From contig CANLZL010000002.1 in assembly GCA_947495575.1 (NCBI GenBank), positions 434,001-498,000 of the forward strand: a stretch of 64,000 bases of DNA, written 5' to 3'. Origin of the DNA: an uncultured Nioella sp. (GTDB lineage Bacteria > Pseudomonadota > Alphaproteobacteria > Rhodobacterales > Rhodobacteraceae). A program made the translations under genes and the position numbers. Below the pieces are notes generated by a model, which worked only from the letters and a program-made list of their open reading frames with translations, was not told the DNA's origin and made no database searches. Numbering within the stretch: position 1 is the first letter of the stretch; each line of letters opens with the position of its first letter. Below, piece by piece: positions 42,672-52,339 of the stretch.

Positions 42672-43727
42672 ATGACCACAATCCCCGCCCCCTCCAACCT
42701 CGCCTTCGTACCGTTTGTTTCGGTTCAGAACATGATGGGCCTCGTCCATCATATCGGCATCGAGAAAGTGATGACCGATATTGCCGCCAATATCGAAGAG
42801 GATTTCAAACGCTGGGAGTTGTTTGACAAAACCCCGCGCGTTGCGAGCCATTCTGATGTTGGCGTGATCGAGCTGATGCCGACCTCGGATGGCGAGATGT
42901 ATGGCTTCAAATATGTCAACGGACACCCCAAGAACACCAGGGAAGGGCTGCAAACCGTCACCGCCTTCGGCCTTCTGGCCGATGTCGATAGCGGCTATCC
43001 CAAGCTCTTGACCGAGATGACGGTTCTGACCGCGCTGCGCACCGCTGCCATGTCGGCGTTGGCCGCGAAATACCTGGCCCCCAAAGGCGCCACCACCATG
43101 GCGATGATCGGCAATGGCGCTCAATCCGAGTTCCAATGCCTTGCCTTCAAGGCGATCTGCGGCATCGACACCGTGCGCCTTTACGATACCGACCCGGCGG
43201 CAACGGCCAAGGCCGCTCGCAATCTGGCGGGGTTCGGCCTGACCGTGGTGTCTTGCTCTTCGGGTGAGGAGAGCATGGAGGGCGCCCAGATTATCACCAC
43301 CTGCACCGCCGACAAACAGAACGCCACCATCCTGACCGACAACATGATCGGCGACGGCGTGCATATCAACGCCATTGGCGGCGATTGCCCGGGCAAGACC
43401 GAGCTGCACCGCGATATTCTGCTGCGCTCGGACATATTCGTGGAATACCCGCAGCAGACCTGGGTTGAGGGTGAGATTCAGCAATTGGACGAGGGCCACC
43501 CCCTGACCGAGTTATGGCAGGTGTTCGCGGGCACGGCCAAGGGCCGGACCTCCGAGCGCCAGATCACACTGTTTGACAGCGTGGGCTTTGCCATCGAGGA
43601 TTTCTCGGCCCTGCGATACGTTTTATCAGCCATTCAAGGCACTGGTTTTTATGAAGAATTGGATATGCTGGCGGACCCCGATGATCCACGGGATTTGTTT
43701 GGCATGTTGCAGCGGTCAAACGCATAA
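42672..43727 (+). CDS. ocd: Ornithine cyclodeaminase
   Basis: A 351-residue member of the OCD/mu-crystallin family. It converts L-ornithine to L-proline and ammonia with bound NAD+. The N-terminal active-site region has FKYVNGHPKNTREGLQTVTA (substrate-binding K and N), and the Rossmann core has ATTMAMIGNGAQSEFQCLAF and VRLYDTDPAAT. NAIGGDCPGKTELHRDILL carries the catalytic Asp. It completes a path arginine/citrulline to ornithine to proline. Its 3' flank has two strong hairpins. The length and the C-terminal DPRDLFGMLQR match the proteobacterial ocd, not the lysine-using homologues. Confidence 0.95.
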   Translation: MTTIPAPSNLAFVPFVSVQNMMGLVHHIGIEKVMTDIAANIEEDFKRWELFDKTPRVASHSDVGVIELMPTSDGEMYGFKYVNGHPKNTREGLQTVTAFGLLADVDSGYPKLLTEMTVLTALRTAAMSALAAKYLAPKGATTMAMIGNGAQSEFQCLAFKAICGIDTVRLYDTDPAATAKAARNLAGFGLTVVSCSSGEESMEGAQIITTCTADKQNATILTDNMIGDGVHINAIGGDCPGKTELHRDILLRSDIFVEYPQQTWVEGEIQQLDEGHPLTELWQVFAGTAKGRTSERQITLFDSVGFAIEDFSALRYVLSAIQGTGFYEELDMLADPDDPRDLFGMLQRSNA

Positions 43728-43735
43728 GGTTTCGA

Positions 43736-43777
43736 ATGGCCTACGGCCATCCGACCGGCGGGGGGGCCAGCCCCCGC
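43736..43777 (+). terminator. Two hairpins after ocd
   Basis: ATGGCC-TAC-GGCCAT (43736-43750) and GCGGGGG (43758-43764) / CCCCCGC (43771-43777). There is no T-tract. They probably stabilise or end the ocd transcript; G-rich hairpins like the second are frequent between genes in Rhodobacteraceae. Confidence 0.55.
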
Positions 43778-43836
43778 ACCCCCCGGGTTACATTTGCAAA
43801 GAAGAGGACCACTGACCGTGGCCTGTTTCTAGACGA

Positions 43837-44106
43837 TCAGTGAATTGGAATTTCACCAACGACATTACGCCATTCGCCGGGACTGATCATTTTTCGATGC
43901 GAAAACCGGACGGAATGGAGCGCGCCTTCAATCTCTTCCTGCCAGAACTCTATGAACTTAAAGAGCCGGTCGTGATCAGGCGCAAGATCGTAATCCTGCC
44001 AGATGAAGGTGTTCAGGACATGCGGGTAATCGGGCATGTGATAGAACATCTCGGCCGTGGTCAGGCCATAGCCTTTGAGCATCAATTCGGTTTCAGATAC
44101 TGCCAT
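43837..44106 (-). CDS. usg: Usg family protein
   Basis: An 89-residue Usg protein (PF06233). Conserved parts: LMLKGYGLTTAEMFYHMPDY, TFIWQDYDLAPDHDRLFKFI and FWQEEIEGALHSVRFSHR, ending ISPGEWRNVVGEIP. The family is widespread in alphaproteobacteria, named after a reading frame next to trpF in Caulobacter, and has no known function. The ATG at 44106 has GAGG upstream; a longer start at 44151 is less likely. It is convergent with ocd. Confidence 0.92.
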   Translation of the reverse strand: MAVSETELMLKGYGLTTAEMFYHMPDYPHVLNTFIWQDYDLAPDHDRLFKFIEFWQEEIEGALHSVRFSHRKMISPGEWRNVVGEIPIH

Positions 44107-44370
44107 GTGGCACCTCTTTATTTGGGGCCTCCCTGCCCCTATGATGCGCAATGATCTTTAAAAATCAAATAAAACAATCTGTTACCGGTCAATACCAGTG
44201 AGTGCCAGTTTGTTGCGCTCGGAAACAATGGCAGTCGAAAAGTAAACCACCATTCACCCAAGCATAGTGGCCGTTTTGCGGGGTGAGGCTGGAATATCGG
44301 TCTTTGACGCAGGTCTTACTGTTCATCTAGCTTGCTCGAAAAATACGATCCAAAACCAAGGACTGGCATC

Positions 44371-44714
44371 ATGATCAAGATTAGCCTTCGTTATCCCTAC
44401 GACGAATACGGGCGGTTCGATATCGATTACTACGTGAACAAACACGCCCCTGGGTGCGGGGGCTAATGGGCGCAGCGCTGCAAGGATTTGAAATTGAACA
44501 GGGTCTAAGCGGTCGAAAACCCGGCTCAAATCCAGCCTATGTTGCAGTTGCCAATCTGTATTTTGAGTCTGTGGATGACTTCAAATCATCTTATGGGCAA
44601 AACGCAATTGAGATTCAGAGCGACATTCCAAACGACACCGATAGCCAGCCCGAGATGCAAATCAGCGTGGTGAAGGACTCACAAGTGCCAGAAATGACTT
44701 TTCCGCAGGCTTAG
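44371..44714 (+). pseudogene. EthD-family protein, frameshifted
   Basis: The ATG at 44371 (RBS AAGGACT) opens MIKISLRYPYDEYGRFDIDY and YVNKHAP, an EthD start, but the frame stops at 44464. The continuation lies in another frame from about 44451: WVRGLMGAALQGFEIEQGL to the stop at 44714, with PAYVAVANLYFESVDDF typical for the family. Joining them needs one extra base near 44448-44455 (within a C4-T-G3 run). EthD proteins are small dimeric ferredoxin-like proteins, first found with ether-degrading P450s. This is either a single-base loss, a sequencing error, or programmed slippage; the first two are most likely. Confidence 0.85.
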
Positions 44715-44933
44715 CCGAATGGAAAGTGGCAATATCCACCCCGGCTTGGTGCACTCGTTCACGACGGCGAAAAGGATCGTCCTCTATGATCTTTGATCTG
44801 CCGTTTTCTCAACACAAGCCACGCCTCCCCGCATGTGGGCAGATCTGATCTTCATTCCTCAAATCGCGCCCCGTCACCACCCCCATTGCACCCTATATCC
44901 CGTCCCTCTATACTCTGCGACAACTAGATATAG

Positions 44934-47687
44934 ATGCACGACAAAGGGCGAGCAGAACCCGTGACGGATACACCCCAACCTCCTGAAAACATGGATGAAA
45001 ACGGACCCGAGGCGCCATCTTATGACGGGCCAAAGATCTCAATCGTCGATGAAATGAAAACCAGCTTCATCGACTATGCGATGTCGGTGATCATTTCGCG
45101 TGCAATCCCGGACCTTCGCGACGGGCTGAAACCGGTGCACCGGCGCATCCTTTATGCGATGCACGAGACCAACAATTCCCACGACAAGGCGTATCGAAAG
45201 TCCGCCCGTCCAGTGGGCGATGTGATGGGGAAATACCATCCGCATGGTGACAGCGCCATCTATGACGCGCTGGTGCGGATGGCTCAGGATTTCTCGATGT
45301 CTCTGCCGCTGTTGGACGGTCAGGGCAATTTCGGGTCGATGGATGGCGATAACCCTGCCGCCATGCGCTATACGGAAGTGCGGATGGACAAGCCCGCTGC
45401 CAGCCTTTTGGCCGATATCGACAAGGATACGGTTGATTTTCAGGACAATTATGACGGAAAAGACCAGGAACCCACGGTTCTGCCTGCCCGCTTCCCGAAC
45501 ATGCTGGTCAATGGCGCCGGCGGTATTGCTGTTGGTATGGCCACCAATATCCCGCCGCATAACCTTGGCGAAGTGATCGACGCCTGTCAGGCGCTGATCG
45601 AAGATTCCGACCTGACCAGTGAACAATTGATGGAATATGTTCCGGCGCCAGATTTCCCGACGGGTGGTATCATTCTGGGCCGCGCTGGCGCGCGCAAAGC
45701 CTATCTGGAAGGGCGCGGCAGCGTCGTGATCCGAGCTAAAACCCGGATCGAAGAGATCAGGAAAGACCGCTATGCCATTGTTCTAGATGAGATTCCTTAT
45801 CAGGTGAACAAGGCAACGCTGATCGAGCGTATTGCTGAAGGTGTCCGTGATAAGAAGCTTGAGGGCATTTCTGCCGTTCAGGATGAATCAGACCGGATCG
45901 GCGTACGCGTCGTCGTTGAACTCAAGCGCGACGCAACGCCGGAAGTGGTCTTGAACCAACTGTTCCGATTCACACAGATGCAGACGTCTTTCGGTTGCAA
46001 CATGCTGGCGCTGAATGGCGGGCGGCCTGAGCAACTGACACTGCGCCGTTTCCTGACCTCTTTCCTTGATTTCCGGGAAGAAGTTGTGGCCCGCCGCACT
46101 GCGTTCGAACTTCGCAAGGCGCGTGAGCGCAGCCATATCCTGTGTGGTCTGGCCGTGGCCGTGACCAATGTGGACGAAGTTGTTGCAACCATTCGCTCCT
46201 CTGCCGATGCGCCGGAAGCCCGCGAAAAGCTGATGACCCGGCGTTGGCCGGCCGAGGATATCGCGCCCTATATCCGTCTGATTGACGACCCGACCCATAA
46301 GATGAACGAGGACGGGACCTATAACCTGTCAGAGACTCAGGCCCGCGCCATTCTTGAGCTGCGCCTGCAGCGCCTGACGCAAATTGGCGTCAAGGAAGTG
46401 ACTGACGAGCTGCAGGAGCTGGCCGCGAAAATCAAGGACTACCTAGAGATCCTTGGCAGCCGCGACCGGATCCTCGCGATCATTTCGGCTGAACTGGCTG
46501 AAGTAAAAGACCAATTTGCCGTGCCCCGACGCACCGAGATTGTTGATTGGTCTGGCGATATGGACGACGAGGATCTGATCGAGCGCGAAGATATGGTCGT
46601 GACGGTCACTTCTGGGGGCTATATCAAACGGACCCCTCTGGTCGATTTCCGCGCACAAAAGCGTGGCGGCAAGGGCCTGTCGGGCGGCAGCCTGAAAGAA
46701 GATGATGTTGTGACGACTCTCTTTGTCGCCAACACCCATACGCCGTTGTTGTTCTTCACCACGGATGGAATGGTCTACAAGCTCAAAACTTGGCGTTTGC
46801 CGCAGGGCGGACGGACATCCAAGGGTAAAGCCATCGTTAATATCCTGCCCATTCCAACAGGCGTTTCGATCGCGGCGATTATGCCGATCGACCGGGATGA
46901 AGATCACTGGGATGAGCTGCAAATCGCCTTTGCCACAACCGCGGGCGATGTGCGTCGCAATGCACTGTCAGATTTCACAAATGTGAAATCCAACGGCAAA
47001 ATCGCGATGAAGCTGCCCGAAGGCGTAGAGTTGGTAAACGCCCGCATCTGTACAGAAGACGATGATGTGATGCTGGTGACCAATTCGGGCCGCGCCATAC
47101 GGTTCCGTACGACAGATGTCCGGGTCTTTAAGGGCCGGGATTCCACTGGTGTACGCGGCATTCGCCTGAACGGAACAGACCGCGTGGTTTCCATGTCTGT
47201 CATTCGCCATTTCGAGGCCAGTGCAGAAGAGCGGGCCGCCTATCTCAAGATGCGCCGCGCTGTTGCGGGTCTGACCGATGAAGACGTTGACAACGATGAC
47301 GATGCGGTCGCCGATATGGCGCTGAGTCAGGAACGTTATGCCGAGATGTCAGCAGCCGAAGACCTGATCCTGACAATCTCTGCCAAGGGATCGGGCAAAC
47401 TCAGCTCCAGTCATGATTATCCCGTGCGCGGGCGCGGCGGTCAGGGAGTTGCTGCCATGGATAAGGCCATGCGTGGCGGCGCGCTTGTCGCGTCCTTCCC
47501 TGTTGATATGGGCGATCAGATCATGCTTGCAACAACAACGGGCCAGTCAATCCGTTGCCCTGTTGATGGTATTTCTTTCCGTTCAAGGTCTGCCGGTGGC
47601 GTCAAAGTCTTCGATACAGCCAAGAATGAAGAGGTTGTTTCGGTCGCTTGGATTGCGGAACAGGACGAGGAGGCTGACGAGGAATGA
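44934..47687 (+). CDS. gyrA: DNA gyrase subunit A
   Basis: A 917-residue GyrA, the breaking/rejoining and DNA-wrapping subunit of gyrase. The catalytic Tyr is in [10 protein letters not shown], and the quinolone-determining region reads [17 protein letters not shown] with the wild-type Ser and Asp at the positions equivalent to E. coli 83 and 87. The GyrA box is present as [13 protein letters not shown], so this is gyrase and not ParC. Near residue 780 an acidic insertion ([16 protein letters not shown]) occurs in the C-terminal domain. A GTG at 44961 ([15 protein letters not shown]) is a possible later start. The stop overlaps the VOC gene by 4 nt. Confidence 0.98.
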   Translation: MHDKGRAEPVTDTPQPPENMDENGPEAPSYDGPKISIVDEMKTSFIDYAMSVIISRAIPDLRDGLKPVHRRILYAMHETNNSHDKAYRKSARPVGDVMGKYHPHGDSAIYDALVRMAQDFSMSLPLLDGQGNFGSMDGDNPAAMRYTEVRMDKPAASLLADIDKDTVDFQDNYDGKDQEPTVLPARFPNMLVNGAGGIAVGMATNIPPHNLGEVIDACQALIEDSDLTSEQLMEYVPAPDFPTGGIILGRAGARKAYLEGRGSVVIRAKTRIEEIRKDRYAIVLDEIPYQVNKATLIERIAEGVRDKKLEGISAVQDESDRIGVRVVVELKRDATPEVVLNQLFRFTQMQTSFGCNMLALNGGRPEQLTLRRFLTSFLDFREEVVARRTAFELRKARERSHILCGLAVAVTNVDEVVATIRSSADAPEAREKLMTRRWPAEDIAPYIRLIDDPTHKMNEDGTYNLSETQARAILELRLQRLTQIGVKEVTDELQELAAKIKDYLEILGSRDRILAIISAELAEVKDQFAVPRRTEIVDWSGDMDDEDLIEREDMVVTVTSGGYIKRTPLVDFRAQKRGGKGLSGGSLKEDDVVTTLFVANTHTPLLFFTTDGMVYKLKTWRLPQGGRTSKGKAIVNILPIPTGVSIAAIMPIDRDEDHWDELQIAFATTAGDVRRNALSDFTNVKSNGKIAMKLPEGVELVNARICTEDDDVMLVTNSGRAIRFRTTDVRVFKGRDSTGVRGIRLNGTDRVVSMSVIRHFEASAEERAAYLKMRRAVAGLTDEDVDNDDDAVADMALSQERYAEMSAAEDLILTISAKGSGKLSSSHDYPVRGRGGQGVAAMDKAMRGGALVASFPVDMGDQIMLATTTGQSIRCPVDGISFRSRSAGGVKVFDTAKNEEVVSVAWIAEQDEEADEE

Positions 47688-48067
47688 GGCTTGCCCTCGT
47701 TGCCTATCTGGCGCGCGACTATGATGAGGCGATTGCCTGGTTTCAGGACGCGCTTGGTTGGGTGTTGCTGGAAGACACGGATATGGGGGACGGTAAGCGG
47801 TGGGTCCGCGTCGCCCCCCATGCAGGAGCAGAGACCGCATTTCTGATTGCGCGAGCTGTTGATGATCAAGTGGACCAAATAGGGAAGAATGCGGGCGGGC
47901 GTTTTGGGTATTTCCTCTTTTGTGATGATTTCACGGGCCAAGAAACGCGCATGAAGGCGGCCGGTGTTCATTTCGAAGAGCCGCCGCGCCATGAACCTTA
48001 CGGTATCGTCGCCGTCTTTCGTGATCTCTATGGCAATCGTTGGGATTTGATTGAGGCAGCAAAGTAA
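47684..48067 (+). CDS. VOC-family protein coupled to gyrA
   Basis: A 127-residue single VOC (glyoxalase-like) domain: [20 protein letters not shown] at the start and [20 protein letters not shown] at the end. The His/Glu ligand positions seem partly present (final strand WDLIE). Reaction unknown. The ATG overlaps the gyrA stop (ATGA), so it is made from the gyrA mRNA; a functional link to gyrase is not implied. Confidence 0.85.
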   Translation: MRLALVAYLARDYDEAIAWFQDALGWVLLEDTDMGDGKRWVRVAPHAGAETAFLIARAVDDQVDQIGKNAGGRFGYFLFCDDFTGQETRMKAAGVHFEEPPRHEPYGIVAVFRDLYGNRWDLIEAAK

Positions 48068-48255
48068 CTGTCTCATTCCCGCCTGATTTTGGCCGCAGCC
48101 CGACCACGGGATCGCGCGAAATTCACCTAAAGCTTTCGACAAATTCGCCTCAATTCTGAATCAAAATATTGAGGCTGGAGCCAATTGGGCCGGGGGGCCG
48201 ACATATCAAAAGAGCACATCCCTACTCGCTCTTTTCGAAGGACAAGGCTGCCACC

Positions 48256-48846
48256 ATGACCTCCCGTGCTGAACGCGTTACTCTGAACATGACCGCTCAA
48301 AACCTGCTGCGGATCCTCATCGCCTCTTATTTTCTGGCCGTCGGGCTGAACCTCATCCCTGGAACCGACCTGGCCATCTTGACCGAGCAGGTTGTGCCAA
48401 GCCATGTAGCTACTCCTCTTGCAGCCATGGTAATTTTCGCCCTCGCCTTTCTTGTCATGGTTGGCCTTTATATGCGCCCTGCGGCATTGGTCCTTGGACT
48501 TCTCACATTCTTTGCAAGCTATTTGAAAATGATGGAGCTTGGTGTCGCGGATGAACTGGGCACGTTCTGGCGCGACCTCGTCCTGATTGCAGCACTTATG
48601 CTGACCTATGCCGAGAATGCCCCGCGAGACTATCAAATGCGCCGCGTTATCCGCCGCAAGATCACACCGCGCCGGGTTGTACGTCCGGTCAACCCGGACA
48701 TTGGTCAACCGTTGCGTCTAACTGCCCATTCTGACACCCTGCGTCGCAATGCAGCCACAGATACTGTCGCAAAGCTGCGCAGCGCTTCAGAGATCGAAGA
48801 CAACATCACAAATATTTTTTGCGACGACAGGCTAACCGCCAGCTAA
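48256..48846 (+). CDS. DoxX-like membrane protein
   Basis: A 196-residue inner-membrane protein. Residues 12-115 contain four hydrophobic helices (LLRILIASYFLAVGLNLIPG, PLAAMVIFALAFLVMVGLYM, AALVLGLLTFFASYLKMM, FWRDLVLIAALMLTYAE), the DoxX layout; a basic 80-residue C-terminal tail (RRVIRRKITPRRVVRP) should be cytoplasmic. DoxX-type proteins are linked to redox or quinone chemistry, but this one has no diagnostic motif. The ATG at 48256 has AAGGACAAGG upstream. A hairpin follows 14 bp after the stop. Confidence 0.7.
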   Translation: MTSRAERVTLNMTAQNLLRILIASYFLAVGLNLIPGTDLAILTEQVVPSHVATPLAAMVIFALAFLVMVGLYMRPAALVLGLLTFFASYLKMMELGVADELGTFWRDLVLIAALMLTYAENAPRDYQMRRVIRRKITPRRVVRPVNPDIGQPLRLTAHSDTLRRNAATDTVAKLRSASEIEDNITNIFCDDRLTAS

Positions 48847-48859
48847 GCCGTGACCATTG

Positions 48860-48886
48860 GCGGCCCGGGTTTCTCGTTCGGGCCGC
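48860..48886 (+). terminator. Hairpin after the DoxX-like gene
   Basis: GCGGCCCG (48860-48867) / CGGGCCGC (48879-48886), 11-nt loop, followed by TCCTTCT. A probable terminator without a clean T-tract. Confidence 0.55.
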
Positions 48887-49138
48887 TCCTTCTAGTCCCG
48901 TGGTTTCTTACGAGCCGACAGTTTCCGATCACTGTTCGACAATGGGAAACAAATTGCGGCAGGAATTCGGTCTTAAGGTTAACGGTTGGTTCCAATTCGG
49001 CGACAATTCTGGCCTCTACCCCATGATTACCACCAGAACTGCAGCCAAATTTCCCCGATACTTCCCACAACGCGGCCACCTCTTGCCCTATTCCGCATCC
49101 ATATTGTTTTCATCGAGCAATCAATTGGGGCAAAACCA

Positions 49139-49588
49139 ATGAACAACCTAACCGAATGGCTCCGCCTAAACTTCAGGGTTTGTCTATCGGCGACACTGAT
49201 GATCGAGGCCGCGATCGGACTGATCCCGCAGTTGGCAGACTGCAACGTTCCGTCAGTAGTAGGTGGTATGGAGGGGTTGGAATATCATTCCGCGGCCCTC
49301 TCCGCTTTATATTTTGTACTTAGTTTTTGGTTAATCCTGGGCATCCGCACGTCGATGGTTTCGGCGTTGGCAGCTGTCCTACTTGTATTCCCTGCTATCA
49401 TGACGACACCAAATGGCGATCCGGAACTGGCGGTAAAGATAACGCTGGTCACCGTCTTCGCGGTGCCGCTCATCCTGTATGGCGGGGGACGTTACACAGT
49501 TTTCGAGATTCGTGAGGCGCTGAATATCGCGCATGAGGGAGACGCGACCGCCGCCAAAGACGGCCAAGCTGAGCTTCGTACCAGTTAA
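49139..49588 (+). CDS. Second small DoxX-like membrane protein
   Basis: A 149-residue protein with four hydrophobic segments (CLSATLMIEAAIGLIPQ, SALYFVLSFWLILGIR, MVSALAAVLLVFPAIM, ITLVTVFAVPLILYGGGRY) and a short acidic tail. It has the same topology as the protein encoded 290 bp upstream, though sequence similarity is weak. The ATG at 49139 has TTGGGGC upstream. A strong terminator follows 22 bp after the stop, just before trmFO. Function unknown. Confidence 0.7.
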   Translation: MNNLTEWLRLNFRVCLSATLMIEAAIGLIPQLADCNVPSVVGGMEGLEYHSAALSALYFVLSFWLILGIRTSMVSALAAVLLVFPAIMTTPNGDPELAVKITLVTVFAVPLILYGGGRYTVFEIREALNIAHEGDATAAKDGQAELRTS

Positions 49589-49610
49589 TCATCGATTTTT
49601 GGGTACGCCC

Positions 49611-49648
49611 AAGGGGCCGAGGCTTTCAATTTGCCTCGGCCCCTTTTA
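49611..49648 (+). terminator. Strong Rho-independent terminator before trmFO
   Basis: Perfect 12-bp stem AAGGGGCCGAGG (49611-49622) / CCTCGGCCCCTT (49634-49645), 11-nt loop, then TTTTATA. Only 12 bp separate it from the trmFO ATG. Confidence 0.9.
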
Positions 49649-49660
49649 TATGCCGCAGCC

Positions 49661-51013
49661 ATGACGCGTGAAATTCAAATCATTGGCGGTGGTCTCGCCG
49701 GATCTGAGGCCGCCTGGCAGGCCGCTCAGATGAATGTGCCTGTGGTCCTGCATGAGATGCGGCCAAAAGTAGGTACTTTTGCACATCAAACCGGCAACTT
49801 GGCCGAAATGGTGTGCTCCAATTCTTTCCGTTCTGACGATGATGAGCAGAATGCCGTCGGGCTCTTGCATTGGGAAATGCGCGCTGCGGGCAGCCTGATC
49901 ATGGAAATGGCCGACCGACATCGCCTGCCCGCCGGTGGCGCTTTGGCGGTTGACCGTGATCCGTTCTCCGCTGATGTAACCGCGCATTTGCGGGCCCACC
50001 CTTTGATCACAATCGTAGAAGAGGAAATTCAGGGCCTGCCAGAAACAGGCCCCACAATCATTGCGACAGGTCCACTGACCTCTGGCGCGCTGGCCGAGGC
50101 GATTGCTCGTGAAACCGGTCAGGACAGCCTTGCCTTCTTTGACGCGATCGCTCCAATTATCCACACCGACTCCATCGACATGTCCAAGGCATGGATGCAA
50201 TCGCGCTATGACAAGGGCGAGACCGAGGAAGAACGGACCGCTTACCTCAATTGCCCGATGACCAAGGACCAATACGAGGCCTTTATCGACGCAATTCTTG
50301 CGGCGGACAAAACTGAATTCAAGGAAGGCGAAACAGCCGGCTATTTCGATGGTTGTTTGCCCATTGAAGTGATGGCAGAGCGCGGCAGAGAGACTTTGCG
50401 CTTTGGACCGATGAAGCCGGTAGGCCTTACCGATCCGCACCAACCCGATGTGAAACCCTATGCCGTAGTTCAACTGCGCCGTGACAATAAACTGGGAACT
50501 TTGTTCAATATTGTCGGCTTTCAAACCAAGATGAAGTACGGCGCGCAAGCCACTGTTTTTCGAATGATTCCAGGACTTGAGAGTGCCCGATTTGCACGTT
50601 TGGGGGGCATTCACCGCAACACGTTTCTAAACTCTCCGACGCTGCTGGATGACCAGATGCGCATGCGGACGAAACCGCATATTCGCTTTGCCGGACAGAT
50701 CACAGGTGTCGAAGGTTATGTGGAATCAGCGTCCATGGGGCTTTTAGCAGGACGCCTGGCGGCAGCGGAAATTCTTGGCACCAGCCTACCTGCTGTTCCG
50801 CAGGAAACGGCGATGGGTGCGCTTGTCCATCACATCACGGGCGGGGCCGAGGCCAAGACCTTCCAGCCGATGAACGTCAATTTTGGGCTCTTCCCGCCAA
50901 TTGATATTAAGGGCGGACGCCGCAACCGCAAAGAACGCTACAAGGGCTATACCGACCGCGCCAAGTCAGCCTGGGAGGACTGGCTCGACCCTGCACGAGC
51001 CGTGGCCGAATGA
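49661..51013 (+). CDS. trmFO: tRNA (uracil-54) C5-methyltransferase, folate-dependent
   Basis: A 450-residue TrmFO. It makes m5U54 (ribothymidine) in the T loop of tRNAs with methylene-tetrahydrofolate and FAD, instead of SAM-dependent TrmA. The FAD-binding [18 protein letters not shown] begins at residue 6; [32 protein letters not shown] (with the catalytic Cys) and the C-terminal [14 protein letters not shown] are family marks. No clear Shine-Dalgarno precedes the ATG at 49661, and a strong terminator lies 12 bp upstream, so the transcript may start at or next to the start codon. gluQ follows 22 bp after the stop. Confidence 0.96.
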   Translation: MTREIQIIGGGLAGSEAAWQAAQMNVPVVLHEMRPKVGTFAHQTGNLAEMVCSNSFRSDDDEQNAVGLLHWEMRAAGSLIMEMADRHRLPAGGALAVDRDPFSADVTAHLRAHPLITIVEEEIQGLPETGPTIIATGPLTSGALAEAIARETGQDSLAFFDAIAPIIHTDSIDMSKAWMQSRYDKGETEEERTAYLNCPMTKDQYEAFIDAILAADKTEFKEGETAGYFDGCLPIEVMAERGRETLRFGPMKPVGLTDPHQPDVKPYAVVQLRRDNKLGTLFNIVGFQTKMKYGAQATVFRMIPGLESARFARLGGIHRNTFLNSPTLLDDQMRMRTKPHIRFAGQITGVEGYVESASMGLLAGRLAAAEILGTSLPAVPQETAMGALVHHITGGAEAKTFQPMNVNFGLFPPIDIKGGRRNRKERYKGYTDRAKSAWEDWLDPARAVAE

Positions 51014-51035
51014 AAAACTGGAGGGCATTTCGCGC

Positions 51036-51905
51036 ATGATCACGCGGTTTGCGCCCTCACCAACGGGACCCTTGCATCTGGGCCACGCCTTTTCCGCAAT
51101 TCTTGCGCATGACTTGGCGCAGGCGTCAGAAGGAAGGTTTCTACTCAGAATCGAAGATATCGACCACACCCGCGCAAAACCGGAATGGGAGGCTCTGATC
51201 TATGAGGATTTGCACTGGCTTGGTCTGACTTGGGAAGAACCGGCTATTCGCCAATCAGATCGTACCGACGCCTATATGCAGGCGTTGGAGGATTTATGGG
51301 ATCGCGGCCTTCTCTACCCATGCCATTGTAATCGCAAAGATATTCAGGAAGCCATTAGTGCCCCGCAGGAAGGCGTAATCCCTGTCTATGGCCCCGATGG
51401 TATTGTCTATCCCGGCACCTGTGCAGTCAGATTGGACCGTCCAGGCCCAAAGGCAACCCTCCCGTCTGGTGTGCCTCTACGGCTGGATATGTCGGCGGCC
51501 ACGGCCAACACAACCAATCTGTCTTTCACCGAAACAGGCGCAAGCCCCGCGCGCCAGTCGGGAATAATTCCCGTATCGAACCAGTATCTTAGGGCGGCAG
51601 TTGGCGACATTGTCTTGTCGCGAAAGGACTTCCTGGGATCGTACCACCTTTCGGTTGTCCTGGACGATGCACTGCAAGGCGTGACCGATGTAATCCGGGG
51701 GCAGGATCTATTTGAGGCCACAAAAATACATGTCTTGCTGCAAAACCTGCTTGGCCTGCCAACGCCAATTTACCATCACCATCGCTTGATACGCGACGAG
51801 TCCGGCAAAAGGCTGGCAAAGCGCGATGACGCGCGAGCAATCCGACAATATCGGGCCGATGGTTTCAGCCCCAAGGACATCCGCGCGATAGTAGGCTTGG
51901 CCTGA
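51036..51905 (+). CDS. gluQ: Glutamyl-Q tRNA(Asp) synthetase
   Basis: A 289-residue GluRS-like protein without an anticodon-binding domain. It attaches glutamate to queuosine in the wobble position of tRNA-Asp. The HIGH-type motif is in FAPSPTGPLHLGHAFSA, the zinc site in YPCHCNRKD with later YPGTC, and the KMSKS counterpart is GKRLAKRDDARAI. The short length (full GluRS is about 470) supports GluQ. The ATG at 51036 has CTGGAGGGC. Next to trmFO, so two tRNA-modifying enzymes are co-transcribed. Confidence 0.94.
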   Translation: MITRFAPSPTGPLHLGHAFSAILAHDLAQASEGRFLLRIEDIDHTRAKPEWEALIYEDLHWLGLTWEEPAIRQSDRTDAYMQALEDLWDRGLLYPCHCNRKDIQEAISAPQEGVIPVYGPDGIVYPGTCAVRLDRPGPKATLPSGVPLRLDMSAATANTTNLSFTETGASPARQSGIIPVSNQYLRAAVGDIVLSRKDFLGSYHLSVVLDDALQGVTDVIRGQDLFEATKIHVLLQNLLGLPTPIYHHHRLIRDESGKRLAKRDDARAIRQYRADGFSPKDIRAIVGLA

Positions 51906-51909
51906 TTGG

Positions 51910-52269
51910 TCAGACCATCGGCCTCATCAGCTCAACTTCAGCGCCGTCTTTTATGCTTGTGTAGAAGCAACTACGACGGTTTGTGTGACAGGCCGGTCCC
52001 ACCTGCTCGACCACCGCCAACAAACAATCCCGGTCGCAATCCATGCGCAAATCTATCAACTTCTGCGTATGGCCCGAACTTTCGCCCTTTATCCAAAACG
52101 ACTGACGTGAACGCGACCAATAGGTCACACGCTTGGTTTCGAGCGTTTTTTCAACGGCATCGGCATTCATCCAGGCCAGCATTAACACCTCACCCGAGAT
52201 CGCATCCTGCGCAATACAAGGCAGCAAGCCATCCGAGTTGAAGGTCAAGGTTTTGGGATCAAAGGCCAT
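51910..52269 (-). CDS. hisI: Phosphoribosyl-AMP cyclohydrolase
   Basis: A 119-residue HisI that opens the purine ring of PR-AMP in histidine synthesis. The zinc- and magnesium-binding residues are visible: KLIDLRMDCDRDCLL (DCDxDxx motif) and GPACHTNRRSCFY (C-H-x(n)-C). It is the single-domain alphaproteobacterial type without HisE. The ATG at 52269 has GGGGG upstream; an earlier start 11 codons upstream is unlikely. Convergent with gluQ (4 bp apart) and divergent from the Fe-S scaffold gene. Confidence 0.97.
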   Translation of the reverse strand: MAFDPKTLTFNSDGLLPCIAQDAISGEVLMLAWMNADAVEKTLETKRVTYWSRSRQSFWIKGESSGHTQKLIDLRMDCDRDCLLAVVEQVGPACHTNRRSCFYTSIKDGAEVELMRPMV

Positions 52270-52339
52270 GGGTCGCACCCCCTTTGCATTCTGGCGTTGC
52301 ATCGCTACCTATAGGCTCACGAGGTAAGGGAAAAGACCA

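Noticed and set aside
43758-43777. G-rich hairpin after ocd as an origin or mobile element end
   Set aside because: A single short hairpin without flanking duplications; similar G/C-rich hairpins are common intergenic features in this group.
44454-44714. The second half of the EthD gene as an independent gene starting at GTG 44454
   Set aside because: It lacks the EthD N-terminal strand, which is encoded in the adjacent frame just upstream; one frameshifted gene explains both halves.
45244-45576. Alternative-frame ORFs inside gyrA (for example 110 codons in another plus frame)
   Set aside because: They are shadows of gyrA with no start signal of their own and no recognisable domain.
49646-50614. 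A 322-codon minus-strand frame opposite trmFO
   Set aside because: Antisense shadow; trmFO is well supported on the plus strand.
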